The position numbers and the translations under genes are program-made. 47,598 nucleotides of DNA, from the NCBI GenBank assembly GCA_013297655.1, contig JAAFHV010000040.1:1-47598 (forward strand). Reading direction: 5' to 3'. How positions within the stretch are numbered: position 1 is the first letter of the stretch; each line of letters opens with the position of its first letter. Positions 16,987-24,616 of the stretch are shown here, in pieces. The stretch comes from Myxococcales bacterium (lineage in GTDB: Bacteria > Myxococcota_A > Polyangia > Polyangiales > Polyangiaceae). The notes below the pieces were generated by a model. It ran no database searches, had not been told where the DNA came from, and saw only the letters and a list, made by a program, of their open reading frames with translations.

Positions 16987-17176
16987 AGCACCGAACCGCT
17001 TAATTCGGTCGGCTTTTCGCCGATTTGCTTCGCCGTGCTTCGTTGCTCCTCCTCGGCTAGCAGCAGTAGGACTCGTCCCTCGTCAGGGACTTGCGGCCCT
17101 GTAGCGTCGTCGTCGCGCCTCGCACGGCTCGCAACTCGGCGAAAATCCTCGGTCATTAAGCGGTTCGGTGCTCTAG
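16983..17176. mobile_element. MITE-like palindromic element, copy 1 (194 bp)
   Basis: Perfect 21-bp terminal inverted repeats lie at 16983-17003 and 17156-17176, with the tip ctagagcaccgaaccgctt and its complement. Imperfect complementarity continues inward for about 30 more bases on each side (tcggcttttcgccga against tcggcgaaaatcctc). The outer TA of each end could be the TA duplication typical of IS630/Tc1-mariner elements. There is no transposase inside. A second copy in opposite orientation is at 40580-40735, so this is a dispersed non-autonomous repeat. Relative to that copy it has about 34-40 extra bases near 17076-17115. It lies between two convergent genes. Confidence 0.88.
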
Positions 17177-17210
17177 TCGCGCAGCGGGGGGGCCACGGGG
17201 TTTTCAGCGC

Positions 17211-17498
17211 TCAGTCGGTGAGGAGGCCCGCGTCGCCGAGGCCGAGGGCTTCGGGGCTGGCTGCGATCGTGCCGTTCGAGGTGGCGTCGCGGAGGCCATC
17301 GCTGCCGCCGGCGGCCGCGCGCGCGCAGAAGAGCGCAGCGGCGGCGACGAGGGAGAGGCCCACGATCGCCTTCTTCCTACGAGCGACGCGCGCCCCTTCT
17401 TCGACACGAACACGGGAGAGCACCGAGGCGGCGCGTGCCTCGTTCCATTCCGGGCCAGCGGATCGCGCCGAGAGCACCAAACGATCGAGGGCAGTCAT
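17211..17498 (-). CDS. Small single-pass membrane protein, putative partner of the adjacent ECF sigma factor
   Basis: The 95-residue protein has a cytosolic N-terminal helix (MTALDRLVLSARSAGPEWNEARAASVLSRVRVEEGARVARRKK), one membrane segment (AIVGLSLVAAAALFCARAAA) and a short outside tail. This topology and its four-base ATGA overlap with the upstream sigma gene are typical of anti-sigma or sigma-regulatory proteins. No zinc-binding His-Cys-Cys (ZAS) motif is visible, so the mode of sigma binding is not established. The role is inferred from position. Confidence 0.7.
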   Translation of the reverse strand: MTALDRLVLSARSAGPEWNEARAASVLSRVRVEEGARVARRKKAIVGLSLVAAAALFCARAAAGGSDGLRDATSNGTIAASPEALGLGDAGLLTD

Positions 17499-18037
17499 TT
17501 CTCGAGCCTCCGCGACAAACGGTCTTCCGCTTCTGCGATACGGCGTTTCACCGTCGCGAGCGACACCTCGCAGGCCTGCGCTGTCTCCGGCAAGGTGAGC
17601 TGCTCGATGCGATGGAGGCAAAACGGAATGCGAAGATCTTCGGCGAGGCTTTCGAGCGCCTCGTAGAGATCCAGGTCTTTTTCCTTGCCGCGTGGGTCGT
17701 TCACCTTCGGGGTGGCCTCGAGCCAGCGAAACCCGAACAGACGAAAACGGCGGCGCTTGGCGAACAGGCGGCGCACACGGCGAACCGCGAGCATGAGCAC
17801 CCACGCGCGCACCGGCATCGCCTGGTCGCGGCTCTCGAGGTTCTCGCTCACGTCGAGGAAGGTCTCTTGCACCACGTCGTCGAGATCACGATCGTTGCCC
17901 ATGAGGCGGAACGCGACCTCGGCCACGTGCCGCGCGTGGGCCTCGTAGAGCGACTGCAGCGTCGGCTCCGCGCTCGCGTCCGTCGCGCGAGGAGCGGCGC
18001 ACGGGCCCGCGTAGGGAGAGGGAAAAGGAAGGATCAT
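17495..18037 (-). CDS. ECF-family RNA polymerase sigma factor
   Basis: The 180-residue protein contains sigma region 2 (about 25-95: LYEAHARHVAEVAFRLMGNDRDLDDVVQETFLDV) and region 4 (about 122-175: DLRIPFCLHRIEQLTLPETAQACEVSLATVKRRIAEAEDRL). There is a very basic linker between them (RRVRRLFAKRRRFRLFGFRW). Region 3 is absent, as expected for group 4 sigma factors. It overlaps its small membrane partner by four bases, and it is divergent from the glycosyltransferase-like pair. The intergenic region between them holds two inverted repeats. ATG 18037 has no clear Shine-Dalgarno sequence, but family similarity begins shortly after it. Confidence 0.9.
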   Translation of the reverse strand: MILPFPSPYAGPCAAPRATDASAEPTLQSLYEAHARHVAEVAFRLMGNDRDLDDVVQETFLDVSENLESRDQAMPVRAWVLMLAVRRVRRLFAKRRRFRLFGFRWLEATPKVNDPRGKEKDLDLYEALESLAEDLRIPFCLHRIEQLTLPETAQACEVSLATVKRRIAEAEDRLSRRLEK

Positions 18038-18065
18038 CGTTTGTTCGGACGTGGGAAACGCAGAG

Positions 18066-18091
18066 CGGCTCAAATATCTTCCTTTGAGCCG
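18066..18091. promoter_or_regulatory. 9-bp inverted repeat in the divergent sigma/glycosyltransferase promoter region
   Basis: The arms CGGCTCAAA (18066-18074) and TTTGAGCCG (18083-18091) are perfectly complementary around an 8-bp AT-richer spacer. The site is centred about 41 bp upstream of the sigma start codon and about 41 bp upstream of the glycosyltransferase start. This is the shape of a dimeric repressor or activator operator. The regulator is unknown. Confidence 0.6.
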
Positions 18092-18092
18092 A

Positions 18093-18142
18093 CAGGGAAT
18101 TCCGGCGTGACGGGAAGACGTGAGCTCCCCTCGAATTCCCTG
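18093..18142. promoter_or_regulatory. 10-bp inverted repeat spanning a GTG start codon
   Basis: CAGGGAATTC (18093-18102) and GAATTCCCTG (18133-18142) are exact complements separated by 30 bases that include the GTG start at 18120. The right arm is inside codons 5-8 of the membrane gene. It could form a leader-RNA hairpin hiding the ribosome site, or be a pair of protein-binding half sites. Position and symmetry are seen; function is inferred. Confidence 0.45.
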
Positions 18143-20183
18143 GAAAAATGCGGTCGCCGCGCTGGCGGTGGTCGCGCTCTTCGTCGTCACCACGGCCTTG
18201 CTCGCGTCGCGTGGCGTTTCGGAGGGCACCGAGCTTCGTCTGCTCACCCGTGCAGCGCTCGGGCCGTCGAGCCCCGGGGTCTGGGGCACCGCGCCGCTGG
18301 AGGGAGGCTTGCCGACGGCGATCGCGACGTGGGCCCTCGCGCATCCTTGGGGCCTCGGCGCGGTGCGCTTCGCTTCTGTTGTGCTGATGGCGGCGGGTGT
18401 CGCCGCGACCTATGTCGCGACACGAACGCTCGTCGATGCGCACGCTGCCCGCATCTCCGCGCTCGTGCTCGCGACGTTGCCGCTCTACGCGATGCACGCA
18501 GGCTCGCTCCTACCGGAGGCGATCACGTTCGCCGCGGGCGCGATCACGTTCGCGTGCGCCGTGCTGTTCGTTCGCGACGAGACCCGGACACGATCGCGGA
18601 TCGTGCTCGGCGCCGTCGCGACGATCGCGGTGATGCTCGGCGTGGCGACGCGCGGGGTGCTCCTCGGCGCGTGTGTTCCCCTCGCTCCGCTCGTGGCGGC
18701 GGGTGTGCTCGCAGACGGGAAATCGCGCTTCAAGACGATAGTGTCGCTCGTCGGGTATGGCGCGTTCGTGGTGCTCGGGCTCCGCGGCCTCGGGGCAGCA
18801 CGAGAGAGCGCGGTGACGTTCGACGTGCCGCTCGCGACCGCAGTCCACGAGCTCTTCCCGTGGAGCATCGCGCTGCCGGTGGCGTGGTCGTCGCTGGCGC
18901 GATCGGCGCGCGCGCGCGAGGAGACGAGGCTCTTCTCGACCTCGGTGCTCGTGGGTCTCGGAGTGGCCTATGGGGGCCATCTGCTCGCCGCGCGGGCAGG
19001 GGCCAAAGTGCCATTCGTCGCGCCCCACCTCGTGGCGATGGCGGTAGGCCTCGCGGCCCGTGACGCCGACCACGCGTCGCGCCTCGGGGGACGAAAGCCG
19101 AGCTCGGTCGCGCTCCTCGCGTCGCTCGTTTTTGCCCTCTTGCTCGCGCGCGACGCGTGCCTCTTCCCCGACACGTCGCTCGTGCCGTGCTCGTATGCCA
19201 AAATCCCGGAGCCCGCGCTCGCCCGCCTCGCGACCTTGGTCCCGCTCGTCGCCGGCGCGTTCGTCATCGGGCTCGTCGTCCTCGGATCGCCGCGATTTCC
19301 CTTTGCCCGTTTGATCCCGACCGGCACCTGGTTCGTCGGATGGGGCACCGCTGGCGCGCTCTTGTTCCTCGTCCTCCACCACAAAGCGGTCGAGAGCGCC
19401 CTCTCGCCCCATGCCGCGCTCGATGCCTATCGCGGGCGGAGGACGACGCGGTCGACGTTGGCCATCTTCGGTGTCTCGGAGACGATGGCGAAGGTGTCCG
19501 GGGTCGCGCACGAGACGTCGTTCTCGTCGGCCGAGGCCGCGTCGCTTTGGCTCGGCGACGACCCGTCCCGCTACATGGTGGCCAAACGCGAGCTCCGCGC
19601 GGAGCTCAATTCGCTGCATCGTGCACGTTTCGGGGTGAACCTGCCCGAGATCGGGACACGCGAAGCTTCGGATACCGTGCTGTTCGTGGGGGCGCTCGCT
19701 GCGGGGGAGACGAGCCAAAACCCCCTCGATACGATCGTGCGTGACAGGGCCCCGGAGGGGTATTTCCCAGCGCCGGCGACGTTCTCGATCCCTGTCGACG
19801 CGGTCGCCGTGCGAATCGAGGACAAGCGTGGTCGGGCGGTAAGCGCGGTTGGCTCCGGGTTCGAGGGGGTGGTCAACGTGGTCTATCGTGCGCGTGGCGC
19901 GGTGCCGGCGGGATACTGCAGCTTCGTCCACGTCGACGTGCGCCCCACCCGCGCCGCGGTGGAAGACAAAGAGCTCGCCGTTTATCCGACTCGGCTGTGG
20001 CGTAGTGGGGATTTCGTGGTGGTGTCCCATCCCCTAAAAATTCCGCACGGGGCGACTGCGGGGCGCGCCGAAGTCGGGTTCGGGCTCGGAGTGCTTCCCT
20101 GCACCGACGACCGCCGCGCGGAGGTCGTCTCGGGTCGGCATTCTGGCAATCGTGTTTACGGAGGTAGCGTCGATGTTCGCTGA
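18120..20183 (+). CDS. Multi-pass GT-C (GT39/ArnT-like) membrane protein
   Basis: The 687-residue protein has about ten hydrophobic helices in its first 440 residues (for example VAALAVVALFVVTTALLASRG and LLASLVFALLLARDACLF), then a soluble C-terminal domain of about 240 residues outside the membrane. The layout resembles dolichol/undecaprenyl-phosphate-sugar glycosyltransferases of the GT-C class, but the acidic catalytic pair near the first loop is less clear (SEGTELRLLTRAALG) than in the next gene. It may be a divergent or accessory member. The start is GTG 18120. It overlaps the following GT-C gene by 11 bp, so the two are probably co-translated and cooperate. Confidence 0.7.
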   Translation: MSSPRIPWKNAVAALAVVALFVVTTALLASRGVSEGTELRLLTRAALGPSSPGVWGTAPLEGGLPTAIATWALAHPWGLGAVRFASVVLMAAGVAATYVATRTLVDAHAARISALVLATLPLYAMHAGSLLPEAITFAAGAITFACAVLFVRDETRTRSRIVLGAVATIAVMLGVATRGVLLGACVPLAPLVAAGVLADGKSRFKTIVSLVGYGAFVVLGLRGLGAARESAVTFDVPLATAVHELFPWSIALPVAWSSLARSARAREETRLFSTSVLVGLGVAYGGHLLAARAGAKVPFVAPHLVAMAVGLAARDADHASRLGGRKPSSVALLASLVFALLLARDACLFPDTSLVPCSYAKIPEPALARLATLVPLVAGAFVIGLVVLGSPRFPFARLIPTGTWFVGWGTAGALLFLVLHHKAVESALSPHAALDAYRGRRTTRSTLAIFGVSETMAKVSGVAHETSFSSAEAASLWLGDDPSRYMVAKRELRAELNSLHRARFGVNLPEIGTREASDTVLFVGALAAGETSQNPLDTIVRDRAPEGYFPAPATFSIPVDAVAVRIEDKRGRAVSAVGSGFEGVVNVVYRARGAVPAGYCSFVHVDVRPTRAAVEDKELAVYPTRLWRSGDFVVVSHPLKIPHGATAGRAEVGFGLGVLPCTDDRRAEVVSGRHSGNRVYGGSVDVR

Positions 20184-22662
20184 GGCTCGTGCTTCGATCA
20201 CGAAGGGGCTCGTCGCGCTCGTCGCGCTCGGGCTCGTCGTGGTGCTCTTCACCGCGCGCGTGCCGGGGCCCCTGGCGATCGCGCTCGGCTTCGTCGCTAC
20301 CCTCGTCTGCGCCGCGAGCGTGGTGTCTCTCGTCGAAGCACCCGCGTCCACGGAGCGGGCCGCGGCGCTGGAAATTCGCGCCATCGGCGGGCCGCTCCTC
20401 GCCCTCGCAGTCGCGCTCGCGCTCGTGCAGACGGGGCTCGTGCTCGCGGTCGCGGGGGTGCTCGGGAACGTGGGGGCCGCGATCGTGTGCACGGGCACCT
20501 TCTTGTTCGCGACGATCATGGCCTATCGCTTGGCCGACCGCGTGCGCGGGATCTCCGGCCGTCCGCTCTGGGCGCGCTACTCCTTCGTGGCGATCGTGCT
20601 GCAAGTGCTCGTGACGTTGCCCCTCCTCGGCGCGTTCGGGCTCACCGATCCGTGGGAGACGCACTACGGCGAAGTGGCGCGCGAGATGGTGGCGCGCCAC
20701 GACCCGATGTCGCCCTTTTGGGCGCACGAGGGCTTCTTTCGCACGAAGCCGGTGCTCGATTTTTGGATTCAAGCGCTCTCGTTCCAGGCGACGAACGTGC
20801 ACTGCGCCTCGGGGCAGATGCTCGTTGGTCTCTTTGGCCACGTGGCACGGCCGGAGTGGGCCGCGCGCTATCCCATTTTTGTCATGGCCCTCGTCGGAAA
20901 CGTGACGCTCGGCTTCGGCGTGGCGCGCACGTTCGGCAAGCGGGCCGGGTTCTTCGCGCAGCTCGTGCTCGCGACGACGGCCCACTTCGCGCTCCTCGGC
21001 CACCAGTCGATCACCGACATGCCGCTCGTCTCTTCGGTGATGACCAGCATCGGGCTTTGGCTCGTCTCGCGCGCGACGCCGGAGGGGGCAAGGCCGTTCG
21101 TTGCGCGCCTCGGGATAGGCAAGTGGGAGGTCGTGCTCACGTCGTCGCGCCTCGTCGCGGGCCTCTTTTTGGTGCTGCTCGTCCCCCAAATTGGGCTCCT
21201 GGTTTCTCGGAACATAGACGTTTCGATGCAAGGTGCACTCATCCACGCAGACCGGGTGATCTCGGGCTCGGCGGGCAACGAGCACCTCCCCGGACAAGTG
21301 GCGCGCGTCGTGGAGCGGATCGCGTTCCCGAAGGTGTGGCCCGTTCACCAGGGGCTCGCGTGGGCCTTCTTGGGTATCCTCGTCGCGAGCGTCATCGTAT
21401 CGATTCGTGACGCAAGGGCGCTCGCGATCACCGCCGCGTTCGTGGTTTGTGCGCCCGGTACGCTCGCGAAGGGGCCCGCTGGCTTCGTGTTCCTCTCTGC
21501 GGTCGTGGTGGTGGTGTGGCTCATGGACGAACGAAGCGTGTCGATCGACAAGCTGGGGCCCTACGCGATTGGCGTCTTCGCGCTCGCGATCCTCGTCGTG
21601 CCATGGTTCTTGGCGATGCATCTTCGTCACGGTCGTGCCTTTACGGACGAGCTCGTGATGCGGCACATGATAGGCAGAACGCTCGAGCACCTCCACGACA
21701 CCAACGAGGGGGAGGACACGAGCGCGCGCTACTACCTTTGGCAGCTCGGCTATGGGCTCTTCCCGTGGACGGGGCTCGTTCCGGCGGCGCTCTCTACCTG
21801 GGGTCGCCCTCACGACGGGCCCGTTCGCGAGAAGGCGCGCCTCGGCCTCGTGGCGTGGGCGCTCGTCGCGTTCGCCCTCGTTACGGTGATGAAGACCAAG
21901 TTTCATCACTATGTATTTCCGGCCGTTCCTCCCATCGCGGTGCTCGTCGGAGTGGAGCTCTCGCGGCTCTTCGGCGAGCCGGGTGGTCGCGATCGCACGG
22001 CGCGGGGAGCGCTCGCGGTGGTGGGTGGCATTCTCACCCTCGCCGTAGGAGCCGACTTCTTCGCGGGCCCGGAGTCGTATCCGGGGCATGGGCAGGCGCG
22101 GTTCATGCACCTCTTTACGTACATGTACCGGCGCTCGTGGCCCTCCAATGTCGACCTGCGGATTCCGCTCTTGGTCCTCACGGTCGTCGCGACCGTGTGC
22201 ACGCTCGGACTCGCCGCGCGCCGCGGGCGACGCATCTTGGCCGGCGCGGTGAGCGCGTCGGCCTTCGTGTTCACGCTGTTCTTGCTCGATGTTTATCTCG
22301 TTCGCGCGGCGCCGCACTGGGGCCAGCGCGAGCTCGTCGCGGCGTGGATGGCGAAGCCCGATCGTGGCGCCGAGCCGCTGATCGCCTGGAACATGAACTG
22401 GAAAGGCGAGAACTTCTATGCAGGCAATCACGTCGCCATTTTTCTAAATGGCCACGCGCAGCTACCGGCCTATCTCGCGGGGAAACGAAAGGAGGGGAGG
22501 GGCGTGCTTTATGCCGTTTGCGAGCATTCTCGCGTATCCGAGCTCCGCGCCGCCACGCGCGGCGAGACGACGTGGGAGGTGACGCCGCTCACCACCGCCG
22601 CGCAGAACGACAAGTTCGTCTTGGTCGAGCTTCGCGCCGCCGCCGCGCCGAGCACGAGGTAG
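20173..22662 (+). CDS. GT-C family glycosyltransferase (ArnT/PMT-like), integral membrane
   Basis: The 829-residue product has 12 or more membrane segments. The first periplasmic loop carries TDPWETHYGEVAREMVARHDPMSP, matching the conserved D/E-rich catalytic loop of ArnT/PMT (GT39/GT83) enzymes, which move sugars from undecaprenyl phosphate onto lipid A, lipids or proteins. FFRTKPVLDFWIQA and HQSITDMPLV match further conserved loops. The C-terminal 150 residues form a periplasmic domain. ATG 20173 has GGAGG eight bases upstream, inside the end of the preceding gene, which decides the start. The acceptor cannot be told from sequence. Confidence 0.85.
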   Translation: MFAEARASITKGLVALVALGLVVVLFTARVPGPLAIALGFVATLVCAASVVSLVEAPASTERAAALEIRAIGGPLLALAVALALVQTGLVLAVAGVLGNVGAAIVCTGTFLFATIMAYRLADRVRGISGRPLWARYSFVAIVLQVLVTLPLLGAFGLTDPWETHYGEVAREMVARHDPMSPFWAHEGFFRTKPVLDFWIQALSFQATNVHCASGQMLVGLFGHVARPEWAARYPIFVMALVGNVTLGFGVARTFGKRAGFFAQLVLATTAHFALLGHQSITDMPLVSSVMTSIGLWLVSRATPEGARPFVARLGIGKWEVVLTSSRLVAGLFLVLLVPQIGLLVSRNIDVSMQGALIHADRVISGSAGNEHLPGQVARVVERIAFPKVWPVHQGLAWAFLGILVASVIVSIRDARALAITAAFVVCAPGTLAKGPAGFVFLSAVVVVVWLMDERSVSIDKLGPYAIGVFALAILVVPWFLAMHLRHGRAFTDELVMRHMIGRTLEHLHDTNEGEDTSARYYLWQLGYGLFPWTGLVPAALSTWGRPHDGPVREKARLGLVAWALVAFALVTVMKTKFHHYVFPAVPPIAVLVGVELSRLFGEPGGRDRTARGALAVVGGILTLAVGADFFAGPESYPGHGQARFMHLFTYMYRRSWPSNVDLRIPLLVLTVVATVCTLGLAARRGRRILAGAVSASAFVFTLFLLDVYLVRAAPHWGQRELVAAWMAKPDRGAEPLIAWNMNWKGENFYAGNHVAIFLNGHAQLPAYLAGKRKEGRGVLYAVCEHSRVSELRAATRGETTWEVTPLTTAAQNDKFVLVELRAAAAPSTR

Positions 22663-22761
22663 CGACACGATCGAGTATCCCGCGCGAACGTCGGCCGACC
22701 GCGGCCCTCCTCCTCCTTGCCAATCGAAGTCGCGCGCGGCCGACGGACGTACTTCGCGGGG

Positions 22762-24273
22762 TCACCTCACGACGGTGAGCGCGGTCTCGTCGAGGTGCCA
22801 ACGTGCGGTCGTGACTCGTTCGGCGAGGCGCTCGTCGTGGGTGACCAAAACGAGCGTGCCAGGGAACGCGGCGAGGGCACCCTCGAGTCGCTCGATCGAG
22901 GGCAAATCGAGGTGATTCGTGGGCTCGTCGAGCACCACGAGCCCTGTGGCTTGCGCGAGGGCGAGGGCGAGCCACGTCTTGCGAATCTCTCCGTGCGACA
23001 AGGTCTCTCCCGTCGAACGGGCGAGCACGACGGAGGGCTCGACCCCGAGCGCAGCCAAGAGCGAGAGCACGCGTCCGCGTTCGTCGGGGGGGAGTCGCTT
23101 GATGGAAGCGAGCGCGCGCGCTCCGTCGTCGGCGTTCAAATCTTGGGGCACGGCGAGCACACGCTCGGTGGTCTCGGCCTTCGCGGACGAGACGGGATCG
23201 CCGAAGAGCGCGCGGAGCAGGGTCGTCTTCCCGGCCCCGTTTTTCCCGGTGAGCCACACCTTGTCGCCCCGATCGAGCACGAGCGCCGGTGTCTCGACGC
23301 GGCGGTCGAACACGAAGACCGCGCCGGCGTCGCGGGCGAGGTGGCGTGGCCGTGAAGGTTCGGTATGGCCAATGAAGAGAGAGCGGCCAAGTGGGGTATC
23401 GACCTCGATCGTGTCGAGGCGGGTCACCTTCTCCGCGAGCGCGCCACGAAGCTGCGCGGCCCTCCGCCCGAGCGACCCGACCGCGTTGTCGGCTCGCATT
23501 TGGGCCATCACTCCGCGCGCGTCGGAGTCGTTCTTGTCTTTGGCGCGCGCGCGGCGGCTGGTTTGCACGCAGGCGGCCTCGTGCTCGCGGCGAACGCGGT
23601 CGAGGGCGGCTTTGGACCTTTCGATGCGGGCTCGTTCGACAAGGCGCGCCTCTATGCTCGCCGCGAGCGCCTGGTCCCACTCCGCTTTGGCGCGCGTATA
23701 GGGCATAGGCGCGAGGGTCACCGTCTCACGGTGGATCCGCAGCGTGTGGGTCGTGAGCTCGTCGAGGAGCGCTCGATCGTGGGAAACGATCACGACGATG
23801 CTCCGAGATCGCTTGAGCGCGGAGACGAGCTGTCTCCTTCCTTCCACATCGAGGTGATTCGTAGGCTCGTCGAGGAGCAACAGGTCGGCGGGCGAGGCGA
23901 GGGCGACGGCGAGCTGCCAGCGCTTCTTTTCGCCGGGCGAGAGAGACGAGAAGCGCTCGAGATCGTCGCGGTCGAGCGAGAACGCTGCGCGCGTCCTGAT
24001 GGCCAATCGTGAGCCGTCGTCGGCGAGGGAGCGCATGCCCTCGTCGCGGGTAGTCGCCTCCTGGCAGGCGAGGACGACGGACATGTCTTTTGGCGCGTGA
24101 GCCACCGACCCGGTCGTTGGCGCGAGGGACTTCGCGAGCAACCGAAGGAGGGTGGATTTGCCGGCCCCGTTCGGACCTACGAGCCCATAAAAGCCAGGCG
24201 CGAGGGTGAACGAAGCTCCGGAAAAAAGCAGACGATCGGCGTCGTACGCGACGCGTGAAAGGGTGACCATCAT
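22762..24273 (-). CDS. ABC-F family ATPase
   Basis: The 503-residue protein has two ATP-binding cassettes and no membrane segments. Cassette 1 has GPNGAGKST (33-41), signature LSPGE (111-115) and LLLLDEPTNHLD (131-142). Cassette 2 has GKNGAGKTT (343-351), signature LSHGE and LVVLDEPTNHLD. They are joined by a charged helical linker (about 190-285), which in ABC-F proteins reaches into the ribosomal E/P site. Known members are translation factors (EttA, Uup) or ribosome-protection antibiotic-resistance proteins. The linker with RAKDKNDSDARG differs from EttA, so resistance or translation quality control is possible. Start ATG 24273 is used; ATG 24270 is equally possible. Confidence 0.9.
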   Translation of the reverse strand: MMVTLSRVAYDADRLLFSGASFTLAPGFYGLVGPNGAGKSTLLRLLAKSLAPTTGSVAHAPKDMSVVLACQEATTRDEGMRSLADDGSRLAIRTRAAFSLDRDDLERFSSLSPGEKKRWQLAVALASPADLLLLDEPTNHLDVEGRRQLVSALKRSRSIVVIVSHDRALLDELTTHTLRIHRETVTLAPMPYTRAKAEWDQALAASIEARLVERARIERSKAALDRVRREHEAACVQTSRRARAKDKNDSDARGVMAQMRADNAVGSLGRRAAQLRGALAEKVTRLDTIEVDTPLGRSLFIGHTEPSRPRHLARDAGAVFVFDRRVETPALVLDRGDKVWLTGKNGAGKTTLLRALFGDPVSSAKAETTERVLAVPQDLNADDGARALASIKRLPPDERGRVLSLLAALGVEPSVVLARSTGETLSHGEIRKTWLALALAQATGLVVLDEPTNHLDLPSIERLEGALAAFPGTLVLVTHDERLAERVTTARWHLDETALTVVR

Positions 24274-24616
24274 GAGGACCTCGAGACGCGAGCGAGGCAC
24301 TCGAACGAGAGCCTCTGGGCCAGGGATGAGCCGACGCGCGCGCAAAACGCGCAAGACGCGAGAGACTGGCGAGAGAGTCGCGAAGCTCTGCGCGGGCGAA
24401 TCGGCTCGAACGCTTGGTGTCAGGAGGAGGTGGTCATGGGCGCACGCATCGCTGCGCGCGAGGTGACCGTAGCACGTCTTTTCGAAGTGCCAAGTGCGCC
24501 TCCCGCGCGTGAATCGTCGCGAGCCGGACCGCGGACGGACGGTCGGTCGATGTGTGCATGATGCCAGTATTCTTGCGAGCGCTCGACGGGCTGCTCGCGC
24601 GTCGACGGCTGCTAAC
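24274..24616. other. Intergenic stretch without supported gene
   Basis: About 340 bases lie between the ABC-F start and the stop of a lipoprotein gene on the same strand. Short frames exist but lack ribosome sites and sensible protein composition (Arg/Thr-rich shadow translations). The region should hold the ABC-F promoter and possibly a leader. ABC-F resistance genes are often controlled by leader attenuation, but no convincing leader peptide or terminator was found by eye. Confidence 0.5.

Noticed and set aside
19873-22431. 852-codon minus-strand frame opposite the GT-C gene
   Set aside because: Composition (Arg, His, Glu) is typical of antisense of a hydrophobic gene in GC-rich DNA, and the plus strand encodes a recognisable membrane enzyme.
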